Shown one piece after another: positions 44,728 to 54,146 of a stretch of 64,000 bases of DNA. This DNA comes from Pseudarthrobacter chlorophenolicus A6 (GTDB lineage Bacteria; Actinomycetota; Actinomycetes; Actinomycetales; Micrococcaceae), in assembly GCF_000022025.1 (NCBI RefSeq), contig NC_011886.1, positions 4,331,538 through 4,395,537 of the forward strand, given 5' to 3'. Positions within the stretch are counted from its first letter, which is position 1. Each line of letters begins with the position of its first letter. Both the position numbers and the translations under genes were made by a program. Below the pieces are notes generated by a model that was given only the letters and a program-made list of their open reading frames with translations, was not told the DNA's origin and did not search any database.

Positions 44728-46232
44728 TTGGACTCCTCAACATGGGAAGGTTCGACGCCGGCGGGGGACTCTTCGTCCGCCGGCCCGGCAGGTGATGCTT
44801 CAGGCTGTTCGGCCCACCAGCGGAGGAGCCTGGCCTCCGCATCGTCGGCGGCCAGTGGTCCATGCTCCATCCGCTCATTGAGGAGGAACTTGTAGGCCCT
44901 TCCCACCACCGGTCCGGGCTTGAGGCCCAGCAGGGACATGATCTGTGCCCCGTCCAGGTCCGGGCGGACCGCTTCCAGGGACTCCTGCTCACGCAGCGCC
45001 GCGATCCGTTCCTCGAGATCGTCGTAGGCGAAGGACAACCTGTCGGCCTTGCGCTGGTTGCGGGTGGTGACGTCGGAGCGGGTAAGGCGGTGCAGCCGCT
45101 CCAGCTGGGGACCGGCATCGGTGACATAGCGGCGGACGGCTGAGTCGCTCCACCCGGCGTCCCCATAGCCGTAGAAGCGCATATGCAGTTCCACCAGGCG
45201 GGCCACCGACTTGATGGTGTCGTTGTCGAAGCGCAGGGTCTTCATCCGCTTCGTGGTGAGTTTGGCACCCACCATGTCGTGGTGCCGGAAGCTCACCGCG
45301 CCGCCCTGTTCGAAACGGCGCGTAGCCGGCTTGCCGACGTCGTGCATCAGTGCCGCGAACCGCAGGACGAAGTCGGGGCCGGGCACGGGCCCGTCCGCGT
45401 CCGTCTCGAGGGCCGCAGCCTGTTCCAGGACCTGCAGCGAATGCTGGTACACGTCCTTGTGCCGGTGGTGTTCGTCGGACTCGAGCCGGAGCGCGGACAC
45501 CTCCGGAAGCACGAACTCGGCCAGGCCCGTGTCCACCAGCAGGTCCACACCCACGCGGGGGCGGGCGCCGCAGACGAGCTTGACCAGTTCGTCGCGGATC
45601 CGCTCGGCGGAGATGATGGTGATCCGTTCAGCCATGCCGGTCATGGCCTTGCGGACGTCGTCGTGGACGGAGACACCCAGCTGGGACGCGAACCGGGCGG
45701 CCCGCATCATCCGCAGCGGATCGTCGGAAAAGGATGCCTCCGGCGACCCCGGCGTCGCCAGTACCGAGGCGTGGAGGTCGCGGACCCCGCCGAAGGGGTC
45801 CACCAGTTCCATGGTGGGCAGCTTCAGTGCCATGGCGTTGATGGTGAAGTCGCGGCGCAGCAGGTCGTCGGTCAGCGATGAACCAAAAGCGACTACGGGC
45901 TTCCGGGAGTCCGGATCGTAGGCTTCTGCCCGGTAGGTGGTGATCTCGATCTGGAATCCGGCCTTGCGCATGCCGATGGTTCCAAAGGCGCGGCCGATTT
46001 CCCAGAAGTTGTCTGCCCACTTCTTAATAAGGGCAACCGTCTGGTCCGGGGTGGCGTCGGTGGTGAAGTCCAGGTCCGGCGAGGTCCGGCCGAGGAAGAG
46101 ATCGCGCACGGGACCGCCCACCAGCGACAGTTCGTGGCCGGCGTCGACGAAGCGCTGGCCAAGCTCCAGGACCACCGGGTCCACCTGGAAATCGACGGTG
46201 TGGGAATCAGTCTTGTGATGTGCGTGCGCCAT
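44724..46232 (-). CDS. cca: CCA-adding tRNA nucleotidyltransferase
   Basis: A 502-residue class II nucleotidyltransferase that adds or repairs the 3' CCA of tRNA. The polymerase head shows LVGGPVRDLFLGRTSPDLDF with the DLD metal-binding motif, the following region contains an HD domain (ALMHDVGKPATRRFE), and the C-terminus is an acidic extension. Length is usual for actinobacteria. It is followed with a 4-nt overlap by the histidine phosphatase and diverges from the Nudix gene across a 159-bp region. Confidence 0.95.
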   Translation of the reverse strand: MAHAHHKTDSHTVDFQVDPVVLELGQRFVDAGHELSLVGGPVRDLFLGRTSPDLDFTTDATPDQTVALIKKWADNFWEIGRAFGTIGMRKAGFQIEITTYRAEAYDPDSRKPVVAFGSSLTDDLLRRDFTINAMALKLPTMELVDPFGGVRDLHASVLATPGSPEASFSDDPLRMMRAARFASQLGVSVHDDVRKAMTGMAERITIISAERIRDELVKLVCGARPRVGVDLLVDTGLAEFVLPEVSALRLESDEHHRHKDVYQHSLQVLEQAAALETDADGPVPGPDFVLRFAALMHDVGKPATRRFEQGGAVSFRHHDMVGAKLTTKRMKTLRFDNDTIKSVARLVELHMRFYGYGDAGWSDSAVRRYVTDAGPQLERLHRLTRSDVTTRNQRKADRLSFAYDDLEERIAALREQESLEAVRPDLDGAQIMSLLGLKPGPVVGRAYKFLLNERMEHGPLAADDAEARLLRWWAEQPEASPAGPADEESPAGVEPSHVEESK

Positions 46233-46378
46233 AGTTACTTAAGCTTGGCAGAAACCGGCGGCACGGCAGGCCAAAAAGTCCGTCAAGATCCGTGGGATTC
46301 ACGGGCCGCCGCGAAACTGCGTCATATGCCGTCCATGTTTGCGTCATGTTCCGGTCATCACGAACGGGCAACAGTCGT

Positions 46379-46384
46379 TAGAGT
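46379..46384 (+). promoter_or_regulatory. Possible -10 element for leaderless Nudix transcription
   Basis: TAGAGT ends 7 bp before ATG 46392, the spacing of a -10 hexamer for a leaderless transcript. No clear -35 is seen. Confidence 0.3.
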
Positions 46385-46391
46385 GGACTCC

Positions 46392-46940
46392 ATGGCCCAT
46401 CCAGTACCGAGCGCTCCAGGCAGGAGGACAAACGCACCATTGCCGTCGGCAATAGGTGCGCACGTTGCCCCTGCCCCGCACTCGGCGCCGGCGTCGCTGC
46501 CGACGGTGGAGGAAGTTTCCGCCGGCGGCGTGGTGGTTGACACGTCCGACGCCGAGCTTCGGGTTGCGATTATTGCCCGCCTTAACCGCGGGGGACGCCT
46601 GGAGTGGTGCCTGCCCAAGGGCCACCCGGAGGGCAAAGAGAACAACGAAGAGGCAGCGGTCCGCGAAATTGCCGAGGAAACCGGCATCGAGGGCAGCATC
46701 CTGGCGCCCCTGGGCAGCATCGACTACTGGTTTACCGTCAGCGGCCACCGGGTCCACAAGACCGTGCACCACTACTTGCTGCGTGCCACCGGCGGTGAAC
46801 TGACCATTGAGAACGATCCCGACCAGGAGGCCGTGGACGTTGCCTGGGTGCCCATCCAGGAACTGGCCAGGAAGCTTTCGTTCCCCAATGAGCGGCGCAT
46901 CGCCGACCTCGCACGCGAGGTCCTGCCCGGCCACCTCTGA
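46392..46940 (+). CDS. Nudix hydrolase
   Basis: A 182-residue pyrophosphohydrolase. The full Nudix box G-x5-E-x7-REUxEExGU is present: GHPEGKENNEEAAVREIAEET (about residues 77-97). The preceding SAGGVVVDT and EWCLPKGHPEG flank the fold. Substrate could be a nucleotide, RNA cap-like or oxidised nucleotide; not decidable. ATG 46392 has no clear Shine-Dalgarno, but TAGAGT (46379-46384) lies where a -10 element would put the transcript start on the ATG, so leaderless translation is possible. A longer frame to 46134 runs back into the CCA region and is not used. Confidence 0.9.
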   Translation: MAHPVPSAPGRRTNAPLPSAIGAHVAPAPHSAPASLPTVEEVSAGGVVVDTSDAELRVAIIARLNRGGRLEWCLPKGHPEGKENNEEAAVREIAEETGIEGSILAPLGSIDYWFTVSGHRVHKTVHHYLLRATGGELTIENDPDQEAVDVAWVPIQELARKLSFPNERRIADLAREVLPGHL

Positions 46941-46998
46941 CGCCGGGCCGGCCCAGCGCGCAGCGGCGTTGCGGTGTTAAGCGCCTCCGGGTGAGACG

Positions 46999-49155
46999 AT
47001 GAACTCGATGTCAGCTACCAACTTTCCTTCCGACAAAGCCGGCCGGACCGGCAATGCCGCGCCGGAAGGCCTCCCCGAAGAACCTGCGGCTCCGGCCGCC
47101 GCGCCAGCGACTTCAGGAGCCAGTGAAACCCGTTCCAGCGCCATCATGGCCGCCGGCACCCTGGTCTCCCGGTTCCTGGGCTTCGGCAAAACCTGGATGC
47201 TCGGAACGGCCCTAGGCCTCGGTTCCACGGTCAACGACACGTTCATCAACGCCAACAACCTGCCCAACCTGATCTTCCTGCTGGTGGCCGGCGGTGTCTT
47301 CAACGCCGTGCTGGTGCCGCAGATCATCAAAGCCAGCAAGGCTCCGGACAGGGGAGCGGACTACATCAGCCGCCTCCTGACCCTTGCGGTCCTGCTGCTG
47401 CTGGGCCTCACTGCCCTGGTGACGCTGGCTGCGCCGCTGGTCATCGACGTCACCACGCAGGGATACAGTCCGCAGCAGAAGGCGCTGGCCGTCACCTTCG
47501 CGTTCTGGTGCCTGCCGCAGATCTTCTTCTACGGCCTGTACGCCCTCCTCACCCAGGTCCTCAATGCCAACGGGGCCTTTGGGCCTGCCATGTGGGCGCC
47601 CATCCTGAACAACCTGGTGGCCATAGCCGGCCTGGGGATGTTCATCTGGATTTTTGGCACCAACGAGTTCAGTCCGCACACCCTGGCCAACTGGGGATCA
47701 ACGCAGACGTTGTTCGTTGCTGGGTTCTCCACCATCGGCGTGGTGGCGCAGACGGCCATCCTGATGATCCCGGTCTTCCGGCTCAAGCTTGGCCTCCGCC
47801 CGCGGTTCGGCTGGCGGGGCGTGGGACTGGGCCAGGCAGCCAAGCTGAGCGTGTGGACCCTGCTGACGGCCGCCGTCGGGCAGCTCGCCTTCCTGTATGT
47901 CATGCGCATCGCCACGATTCCCGGTGCCGAACGCCTCCGCCTTGCGGAGGCGGGCAATCCGGCCGCTGACATGCTGCCCGGCAACGCCGTGCTGGAGGTG
48001 GCCAGCCAGCTGTACCTGCTGCCGCATTCGATCATTGCCCTGTCCCTGGCCACAGTCCTGTTCAACCGGATGACCCGGGCTTCCCAGGACGGTAACCGGG
48101 CTGAGTTGCGGGATGCCCTCTCCCACGGCCTGCGGACCATGGCCGTGGCCACCGTCTTCGGTGCCCTGGCACTCTTCGCCCTGGCTGGTCCGCTGGGCAT
48201 GTTCTTCTCCGGCGGCTCGCGCAACGACGGCGTGATGCTGGCCCAGACGCTCACCATCCTGGCGCTCAGCACCCCCTTCATGAGTGCCAACTTCATGATG
48301 TCCCGCGTCTTCTACGCCAACGAGGATGCGCGGACCCCGTTCTACGTTCAGTTGCTGCTGGCGGTGGTGTACGTGGTGGGCGCCTTTGCCATCCAGTTCA
48401 TGCCGGTGGGCCAGATCATCTATGCGATCGCCGTCCTGTACATGGTGGGCAATATCCTCTCCGTAGTGATCAGTGCGTTCTTCCTGCGTCGCCTCCTCGG
48501 CAACCTGGACGGACCGCGGATTGCCAATGCCTATATCCGCATGGGCTATGCCGCCCTGGGCTCGGCGATCGCGGGTGCCGGTGCCCTGTGGCTGATGGGC
48601 AGTTACAGCCCGGACGGGTTCGCCTGGAGCGGCCGCCTCCAGGCACTCGTGACGCTTGCCGTTGTGGGACCCGTGATGCTGGCTGTTTACTTCCTGCTCC
48701 TCAGGCTGTTCCGCGTCTCCGAGCTGACGGACATGCTCCGGCCCCTGCTCGGACGGCTTGGACGTGGAGGCCAAGTGGCGCCCTCAGCGGCAGGCGGGGT
48801 CCCGCCGACGTCCGCTCCCGAGGGCACCCCCTCAGTGGAAGCCGGGCCGGCAGCAGAGCGTCCCGCCCGTGCAACCACCTCGGTGGATACGGGCCTCATT
48901 CCCCGCATTTCAGGTGAGTTTGATGCTGTGTCCTTCAGGGCAGGTCCGGAGCCTGAGCGGGAGGCCTCCGGCGCGCATTACGACGACGGCGCCCCCACAC
49001 CGGATGACGGCAACTACCTGCCGGGAGAGGACCAGGCCAGCACTGCGCGCGGCGGATTGCTCCGCGAGCAAATTCCACTGCCGGGCCGGCGCACTTTCCA
49101 GGGCAAGGCGGGCCAGAACCCCTATTTCAGCCGTCGGCGCCCCCGGAAAAAGTGA
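46999..49155 (+). CDS. murJ: Lipid II flippase MurJ (MviN)
   Basis: A 718-residue MOP-superfamily flippase that moves lipid II across the membrane for peptidoglycan synthesis. It has about 14 membrane helices from residue 45 and diagnostic blocks GLGSTVNDTFINANNLPN, PQIFFYGLYALLTQVLNANG and LPHSIIALSLATVLFNRM. A hydrophilic C-terminal tail of about 150 residues follows. In mycobacteria the related protein carries a pseudokinase and an extracellular domain on its C-terminus; here those parts appear in a separate gene 163 bp downstream. Starts at ATG 46999 or 47008. Confidence 0.93.
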   Translation: MNSMSATNFPSDKAGRTGNAAPEGLPEEPAAPAAAPATSGASETRSSAIMAAGTLVSRFLGFGKTWMLGTALGLGSTVNDTFINANNLPNLIFLLVAGGVFNAVLVPQIIKASKAPDRGADYISRLLTLAVLLLLGLTALVTLAAPLVIDVTTQGYSPQQKALAVTFAFWCLPQIFFYGLYALLTQVLNANGAFGPAMWAPILNNLVAIAGLGMFIWIFGTNEFSPHTLANWGSTQTLFVAGFSTIGVVAQTAILMIPVFRLKLGLRPRFGWRGVGLGQAAKLSVWTLLTAAVGQLAFLYVMRIATIPGAERLRLAEAGNPAADMLPGNAVLEVASQLYLLPHSIIALSLATVLFNRMTRASQDGNRAELRDALSHGLRTMAVATVFGALALFALAGPLGMFFSGGSRNDGVMLAQTLTILALSTPFMSANFMMSRVFYANEDARTPFYVQLLLAVVYVVGAFAIQFMPVGQIIYAIAVLYMVGNILSVVISAFFLRRLLGNLDGPRIANAYIRMGYAALGSAIAGAGALWLMGSYSPDGFAWSGRLQALVTLAVVGPVMLAVYFLLLRLFRVSELTDMLRPLLGRLGRGGQVAPSAAGGVPPTSAPEGTPSVEAGPAAERPARATTSVDTGLIPRISGEFDAVSFRAGPEPEREASGAHYDDGAPTPDDGNYLPGEDQASTARGGLLREQIPLPGRRTFQGKAGQNPYFSRRRPRKK

Positions 49156-49318
49156 CTTTGGCGCTGTTTCGGCGCTTCTTTCTCCGCGGCGGTCCACCCT
49201 CAATCGGCTAGGATCGGAAGGGTACAGGGGGAAGTTGTATCCGGGAGACCGCCATCCTGCCGTCCGCGGACGGCTGGGTCATCCATGCCGGAAATCCCGG
49301 AAAATCTAGGAGGAACAC

Positions 49319-50953
49319 GTGTCCAACCCGATCGATGTCGGATCAGTACTGGGCGGCCGCTACAAGGTCACAGCCACGGTATTGACCTCGCATGACCACG
49401 ATCTGGTGCTGGATGGTGTGGACCAGGTCCTCAACCGCCCGGTAAGCATCCTGGTTGCCGGACCCCAGAACACCGAACAGGTGGCCCAAAGCGCACGCGA
49501 AGTAGCCACCGGCGAACGTCCCGGCACTGTGCAGGTGCTGGACCTCGGCGTCACCGAGGCCGCCACGTACCTCATCACCAACCACACGTCCGCAGCAGAC
49601 CTGCTGGACCTAGTGGTGGCTTCCAACCCGCCCTACGTGGAGCCGTTCTTCACGGACACGCTGGGCAGCGAGATCTTCGGCCAGGCCCGCTCGTACGAGC
49701 CCGAGCCCTATGACGACGAAGAAAACGTCGAGGCCGGCTACATCAATTACTCGGACACGCACCCCAGCCAGGTCGATCCCTACCGCGATGCTCCTGCCGT
49801 TCCGCCCAAGCCACCTGTGCGCCCCGCCACGGCACCTGTTGCACCTGCCGCCGCCCGCAACGGCGGTTCCGGTGCTGCAGCCGCCGGCGCTGCTGCGGGT
49901 ACTGGCGCAGGCGTTGCTGCCGGTGCCGCTGGAGCTGCTGGCGCTGCGGGCCGTGCTCCGGCGTCCGCGCCGGCCGACCCCGAGGCCACTGCTGCCCATC
50001 CCGTGCAGCCTTCCACCGGACGTTCCGCGCCCGAAGCCACCGACAGCGGGCATCCCGTGGCCTCTGATTCCGGGCGTCCGAAGGTTTCCCTGTGGTCCGA
50101 CGACGACTACGCGCAGGCGGACACCCAGGACGGCTACGACTACCAGTACGAAGAAGAGCCGGTGGAGGAGCGTGCGCCGGCCAACAAGAAGGGCGCACTC
50201 TTTGCCAGGGCAGCGGCACCGGCCGCCGGCGGCGCGTCCTTCGCCGGCCGCGGCAACGATGACGATGACCGCGATGACTACGACGACGACCAGGACGAAG
50301 CAGGGCGTGAGCCGCGGTCCATGCGGTGGCTTGTTGGCGGACTCCTGGCCGTTGTCCTCATCGCCGGGCTGGTTTTTGCCGTGACAAACCTGGGCAGCCT
50401 CTTCACGCAGCCGGAGGCCGGTGGCCCCGCGCCGGCAGCCACAACGGGTGCTCCTGAGGCTTCAGCAGCTCCCACGCAGGCGCCCACGTCCGCCGCACCG
50501 GCGGTTCCGCCGGCTATTGAAAGCGTCACCCGCCAGGGCAACTTCGACTTTGCTGCCACCTTCGACGGCGACCTGGTCAAGGCCTACGACGGCAACGCTG
50601 CCAGCTACTGGTCGGACATGGAGTTCGCCACCGAGAACTGGGGCGGTCTCGCTCCCGATGGCGTGACACTTGCAGTCAAACTGAAGAGTGCAGCCACCGT
50701 TTCCTCCATCACGCTCTCGCAGCTTGGGGGATCGGGCGGAAGCATGACCGTCTACACCAACGACCGGCCATCGCTTGACGGCGCCAAGTCCGTGGGAACC
50801 AACAGCTTCACTTCCGGTGACCTCAACCTGCCGCTCGCTGAACCGGTCAAGGCCCAGTACGTCATCGTCGCCATCAATGCGCTGCCCAAGCTCGCAGCAC
50901 CCAAGACCCGGTACGGCTACGGTCTCCGCCTGGCCGAAATCAAGGTTCAGTAG
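49319..50953 (+). CDS. Pseudokinase-like membrane protein with an extracytoplasmic F5/8-type domain (MurJ partner)
   Basis: A 544-residue protein. The N-terminal ~90 residues (VLGGRYKVTATVLT, then NRPVSILVAG) resemble the N-lobe of a Hanks-type kinase but lack the catalytic loop and DFG motif, so it is a pseudokinase fragment. A long Ala/Pro/Gly-rich and acidic linker (about 110-330) leads to one membrane helix (about 338-360). The C-terminus (about 400-544) has a galactose-binding F5/8C-like fold: LVKAYDGNAASYWSD, the SSITLSQLGG block and GYGLRLAEIKV. This matches the C-terminal half of mycobacterial MviN (Rv3910). GTG 49319 has an excellent AGGAGG site. Function as a regulator of MurJ is inferred. 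Confidence 0.78.
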   Translation: MSNPIDVGSVLGGRYKVTATVLTSHDHDLVLDGVDQVLNRPVSILVAGPQNTEQVAQSAREVATGERPGTVQVLDLGVTEAATYLITNHTSAADLLDLVVASNPPYVEPFFTDTLGSEIFGQARSYEPEPYDDEENVEAGYINYSDTHPSQVDPYRDAPAVPPKPPVRPATAPVAPAAARNGGSGAAAAGAAAGTGAGVAAGAAGAAGAAGRAPASAPADPEATAAHPVQPSTGRSAPEATDSGHPVASDSGRPKVSLWSDDDYAQADTQDGYDYQYEEEPVEERAPANKKGALFARAAAPAAGGASFAGRGNDDDDRDDYDDDQDEAGREPRSMRWLVGGLLAVVLIAGLVFAVTNLGSLFTQPEAGGPAPAATTGAPEASAAPTQAPTSAAPAVPPAIESVTRQGNFDFAATFDGDLVKAYDGNAASYWSDMEFATENWGGLAPDGVTLAVKLKSAATVSSITLSQLGGSGGSMTVYTNDRPSLDGAKSVGTNSFTSGDLNLPLAEPVKAQYVIVAINALPKLAAPKTRYGYGLRLAEIKVQ

Positions 50954-50971
50954 CCAGTCACAGTAACCTCT

Positions 50972-50991
50972 GCATGCCGGCGAGGGCATGC
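50972..50991. terminator. Hairpin after the pseudokinase-like gene
   Basis: GCATGCC (50972-50978) pairs perfectly with GGCATGC (50985-50991) across a 6-nt loop, 18 bp past the stop, before the trxB promoter region. Confidence 0.5.
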
Positions 50992-51065
50992 CCTGTAATC
51001 TGGAAAGAGCGTCCTGCTGAGATAGCTCCATTCCGTCCGTCTGTGATCTTCTCTGCCCGGACGCC

Positions 51066-51091
51066 GGAATATTCAGCATCCAGAAGCAGTT
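51066..51091 (+). promoter_or_regulatory. SigR/SigH-type promoter of trxB-trxA
   Basis: GGAAT (51066-51070) and GTT (51089-51091) are separated by exactly 18 bp, the consensus of the thiol-oxidative-stress sigma factor SigR (SigH in mycobacteria). The site ends about 60 bp before the trxB start. In Streptomyces, trxBA is a SigR target. Confidence 0.8.
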
Positions 51092-51151
51092 GTGCCATGT
51101 GGCCGGCCTCCACACGGAGGCACGTCGAACAAGGAAGAGGTTCACCGTTCA

Positions 51152-52108
51152 GTGACCATCGCAGAAACCACCGCGTCCGAAGTACGTGATGTCATCATTG
51201 TCGGCTCAGGCCCGGCGGGTTACACGGCAGCCGTCTACACGGCCCGAGCCAACCTCAAGCCCCTGCTGTTCGCGGGCTCAGTGACCGCCGGCGGCGAACT
51301 CATGAACACCACAGACGTGGAGAACTACCCGGGGTTCCCCGAGGGCATCATGGGTCCAGACCTGATGGAAAACTTCGAGAAGCAGGCCACCCGCTTCGGA
51401 ACCGAGATCCAGTTTGAGGACGTCACCGCGCTGGACCTCGAAAGCCCTGTCAAGACCGTCACCATCGCAACGGGGGAGACGTTCAAGGCGCGGTCCATCA
51501 TCCTGTCCACTGGTTCCGCCTACCGGGAACTCGGCCTGCCCAACGAAAAGCGCCTGTCCGGCCACGGAGTCAGCTGGTGTGCAACCTGCGATGGTTTCTT
51601 TTTCAAGGACCAGGACATCGCCGTCGTTGGTGGCGGCGACTCCGCCATGGAGGAGGCTCTCTTCCTCACGAAGTTCGCCAAGTCCGTGACCGTGGTTCAC
51701 CGCCGTGATTCCCTGAAGGCATCGAAGATCATGGCGGACCGTGCCCTGGCCCACGACAAGATCAAGTTCATTTGGAACAGCACCGTGGAAGACGTCATCG
51801 GCGAATCGAAGGTCACCTCGCTGAAGTTGAAGAACCTCGTAGACGGAAACGTTACTGACCTCGCCGTCACGGGTGTCTTCGTTGCCATCGGCAATGACCC
51901 CCGGACGGACCTGGTGAAGGACGTCCTTGACCTGACTCCGGAAGGCACCATCGCGGTCCAGGGCCGGAGCTCCAAGACGAGCATCCCCGGCGTCTTCGCA
52001 GCCGGCGATGTCGTGGACCCCACGTACCGGCAGGCGATCACCGCATCCGGTTCAGGTTGCGTGGCCGCAATTGACGTTGAACACTACCTGGCGGATCTTC
52101 CCGCTTAG
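51152..52108 (+). CDS. trxB: Thioredoxin reductase
   Basis: A 318-residue flavoenzyme that passes electrons from NADPH to thioredoxin. It has FAD motif [16 protein letters not shown], the redox pair Cys143-x-x-Cys146 (WCATCDGFF), NADPH motif [11 protein letters not shown] and C-terminal FAD site [13 protein letters not shown] 51152 starts the conserved [18 protein letters not shown]; the frame is open earlier but not as a conserved protein. It lies behind a SigR-type promoter and 37 bp before trxA, so the two form an oxidative-stress operon. Confidence 0.95.
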   Translation: MTIAETTASEVRDVIIVGSGPAGYTAAVYTARANLKPLLFAGSVTAGGELMNTTDVENYPGFPEGIMGPDLMENFEKQATRFGTEIQFEDVTALDLESPVKTVTIATGETFKARSIILSTGSAYRELGLPNEKRLSGHGVSWCATCDGFFFKDQDIAVVGGGDSAMEEALFLTKFAKSVTVVHRRDSLKASKIMADRALAHDKIKFIWNSTVEDVIGESKVTSLKLKNLVDGNVTDLAVTGVFVAIGNDPRTDLVKDVLDLTPEGTIAVQGRSSKTSIPGVFAAGDVVDPTYRQAITASGSGCVAAIDVEHYLADLPA

Positions 52109-52145
52109 GCACTGACGAAAAACATACCGAGAAGAAAGAGTGGCT

Positions 52146-52472
52146 ATGAGCAACGCTAAAGACGTAACTGACGCAAGTTTCGGCACCGACGTACTGTCTT
52201 CGGAGAAGCCGGTTATCGTGGACTTCTGGGCTGAATGGTGCGGTCCGTGCCGCAAGCTGGGTCCCATCCTTGATGAGATCTCCGTGGAGTACGGCGAGAA
52301 GGTTGACGTCGTCAAGGTCAACGTCGACGACAACCCCGCCATCGCTGCCGAATACGGCATCACTTCCATCCCTGCCGTTTACCTCTTCCAGGGCGGCGAA
52401 GTGAAGAACACGGTCATCGGTGCAAAGCCGAAGCAGTTCTTCGAGAAGGAATTCGCAGACGTTCTTTCCTAG
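52146..52472 (+). CDS. trxA: Thioredoxin
   Basis: A 108-residue thioredoxin with the WCGPC active site (Cys32, Cys35), DFWAEWCGPCRKLGP and the cis-Pro in ITSIPAVYLF. It is reduced by the upstream TrxB and supplies electrons to ribonucleotide reductase and other thiol enzymes. ATG 52146 follows AAAGAG; a GTG two codons earlier is possible. A hairpin terminator follows. Confidence 0.95.
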   Translation: MSNAKDVTDASFGTDVLSSEKPVIVDFWAEWCGPCRKLGPILDEISVEYGEKVDVVKVNVDDNPAIAAEYGITSIPAVYLFQGGEVKNTVIGAKPKQFFEKEFADVLS

Positions 52473-52506
52473 GTGCATTCCCCAGTAGGGGAGTTGATAC
52501 CTCAAT

Positions 52507-52539
52507 GAGTGGCCATCGCCTATTTGGCGGTGGCCACTC
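52507..52539 (+). terminator. Terminator of trxB-trxA
   Basis: GAGTGGCCATCGCC and GGCGGTGGCCACTC form a 14-bp stem with one G-T-type mismatch and a TATTT loop, followed by TTGTTT. It ends the trxBA transcript and marks the left edge of the parS region. Confidence 0.85.
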
Positions 52540-52664
52540 TTGTTTCAAGAGGTCACGCTTTTGGGACTTCAAAGGCCAGCAATACCATGGCTCGGATACC
52601 TCCCGTGGTTGCTTTCCGGAGTGGACCGCGATAACTTGCGAAAGTAATCAGGCCTAGTGCGGCT

Positions 52665-52680
52665 GGTTTCACGTGAAACA
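52665..52680. promoter_or_regulatory. parS site 1
   Basis: GGTTTCACGTGAAACA matches the 14-bp palindromic ParB-binding core GTTTCACGTGAAAC exactly. Confidence 0.93.
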
Positions 52681-52970
52681 GTACTGAGAGTGTCTCAGGT
52701 TTCGCCGCGGTGACCTTGGGCGCTCGTTCGTTGCAAGCGCTGCCAAGTACTCAGGATTTCCACCCATATGCATCGCTAAGCAGCCATTCTTGTGGCGTGC
52801 GAACCGATCTGGTGGACCCCTCTACATCTTCCCTCCGAATCCGCCGATGGTGATTGCCGCACATTTTGAGACGATGAGGCAGCGTTGAACTACATAAACG
52901 CATTCTTCAAATGACCTTTCCTACGAAATGGCCGCTTCTTGAACCACAGCGGCTCCCCTTGGGAGAGAAT

Positions 52971-52986
52971 CGTTTCACGTGAAACA
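52971..52986. promoter_or_regulatory. parS site 2
   Basis: CGTTTCACGTGAAACA carries the exact palindromic ParB-binding core. Confidence 0.93.
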
Positions 52987-53803
52987 TCTTGACATTTTGA
53001 GGGCGCACAGAGCAGCTTTCCTCCCAAGACCGCAGATCGAGCCAGAGGCCTCCAACGTCCAGCACTCACGGAAAACACATCTGAAACTCGTAACCGAAAA
53101 GTCTCCAACCGAGATGATAGTGGCCGGAGTCGATGGCGTAGGACTACGTTGAGAGTTCCAAGACTTCCTGGAACTCGGAATCAGGTAAACAATCCGACGC
53201 TGTGACCCGGGCATCGTGCGTTGTTCGCTAACGTCCTAGATTTTCCAGAGTCGTGGCCCAAGACGATAGCACCATCAATTTGTTTGAGCCATATGGACGT
53301 CCCAGGTGATCGCATGGGGGGAGCATGCCGATTCAGATGGGCTAACGCGAGTCGTGCCAGCCCCGCGGGCGGAGCGGCAAGGCACGGCACGGCACCCCAT
53401 CGCACCCAATCGCACCGCAATGCACGCTGCGGCTGCAGATCATCTCGTAGGTCGAGCGACGAGCCCGCTGTCGGTGCGTCCGGAAGCACCACCCGCGGCA
53501 TCTCGTGTGAACACCACGGCAGCCACTCCGTAACTGGCCGCTTCGTATCCAATAGCTTCGCAGATGCTCATGGTGACATGGCAAGGACAACTATCCCATG
53601 ACTATCGACATGGCTGCGTTCAAGTTCGTGCTCGCTGTAGGTGCTGATTGCGGCAAAGTAGCACTCAAAGGACCTTCGAGACACCCATATGAAGCTTTCG
53701 CATGCGCTAGGCCCGCTCTTCCCCTCGTACAATACCCAAGAGAAGCTTTTTGTCTTCGACAGCAGGCAGCGTCCCCATCCCGGAGGGGCGCAGCCTTGGA
53801 ACA

Positions 53804-53819
53804 CGTTTCACGTGGAACA
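53804..53819. promoter_or_regulatory. parS site 3 (variant)
   Basis: CGTTTCACGTGGAACA has one change in the right arm. Read on the - strand it is TGTTCCACGTGAAACG, which fits the Bacillus-type consensus TGTTNCACGTGAAACA apart from its last base. Confidence 0.8.
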
Positions 53820-54060
53820 CTCATGGACCTCGCTTAAGCCCAGAGATGAAGCACCGAAAGCACTCCGCCTGTCTTCAAGACAGTGACCTCGGGAGACTAG
53901 AACAGCACCGGGGAACCCTGTGGCAGATCCGACGTATGACCAGCCAGGAGTGGCGAAGGACGGCAAAAGAGCTCCACCACGAACCATCTACTATGCTCAC
54001 GGCCCCCAACTGAAGGTTGACCACATCCCACTCTCTGGACTTAGGGAGGCGGATGGAGGG

Positions 54061-54076
54061 CGTTTCACGTGAAACA
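54061..54076. promoter_or_regulatory. parS site 4
   Basis: CGTTTCACGTGAAACA carries the exact core, 70 bp from the next site. Confidence 0.93.
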
Positions 54077-54130
54077 ACCACCACACTATAGAGATCACGG
54101 GCCATGTCGGGTGCATCCTTCAACGTCATC

Positions 54131-54146
54131 TGTTTCACGTGAAACG
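54131..54146. promoter_or_regulatory. parS site 5
   Basis: TGTTTCACGTGAAACG carries the exact core; the spurious longest open frame of the region begins inside it. Confidence 0.93.

Noticed and set aside
53370..53420. Short GGCACG and CGCACC repeats as a CRISPR or microsatellite array
   Set aside because: Units are about 5-6 bp, irregular and few, with no spacer structure; no CRISPR repeats were found anywhere in the window.
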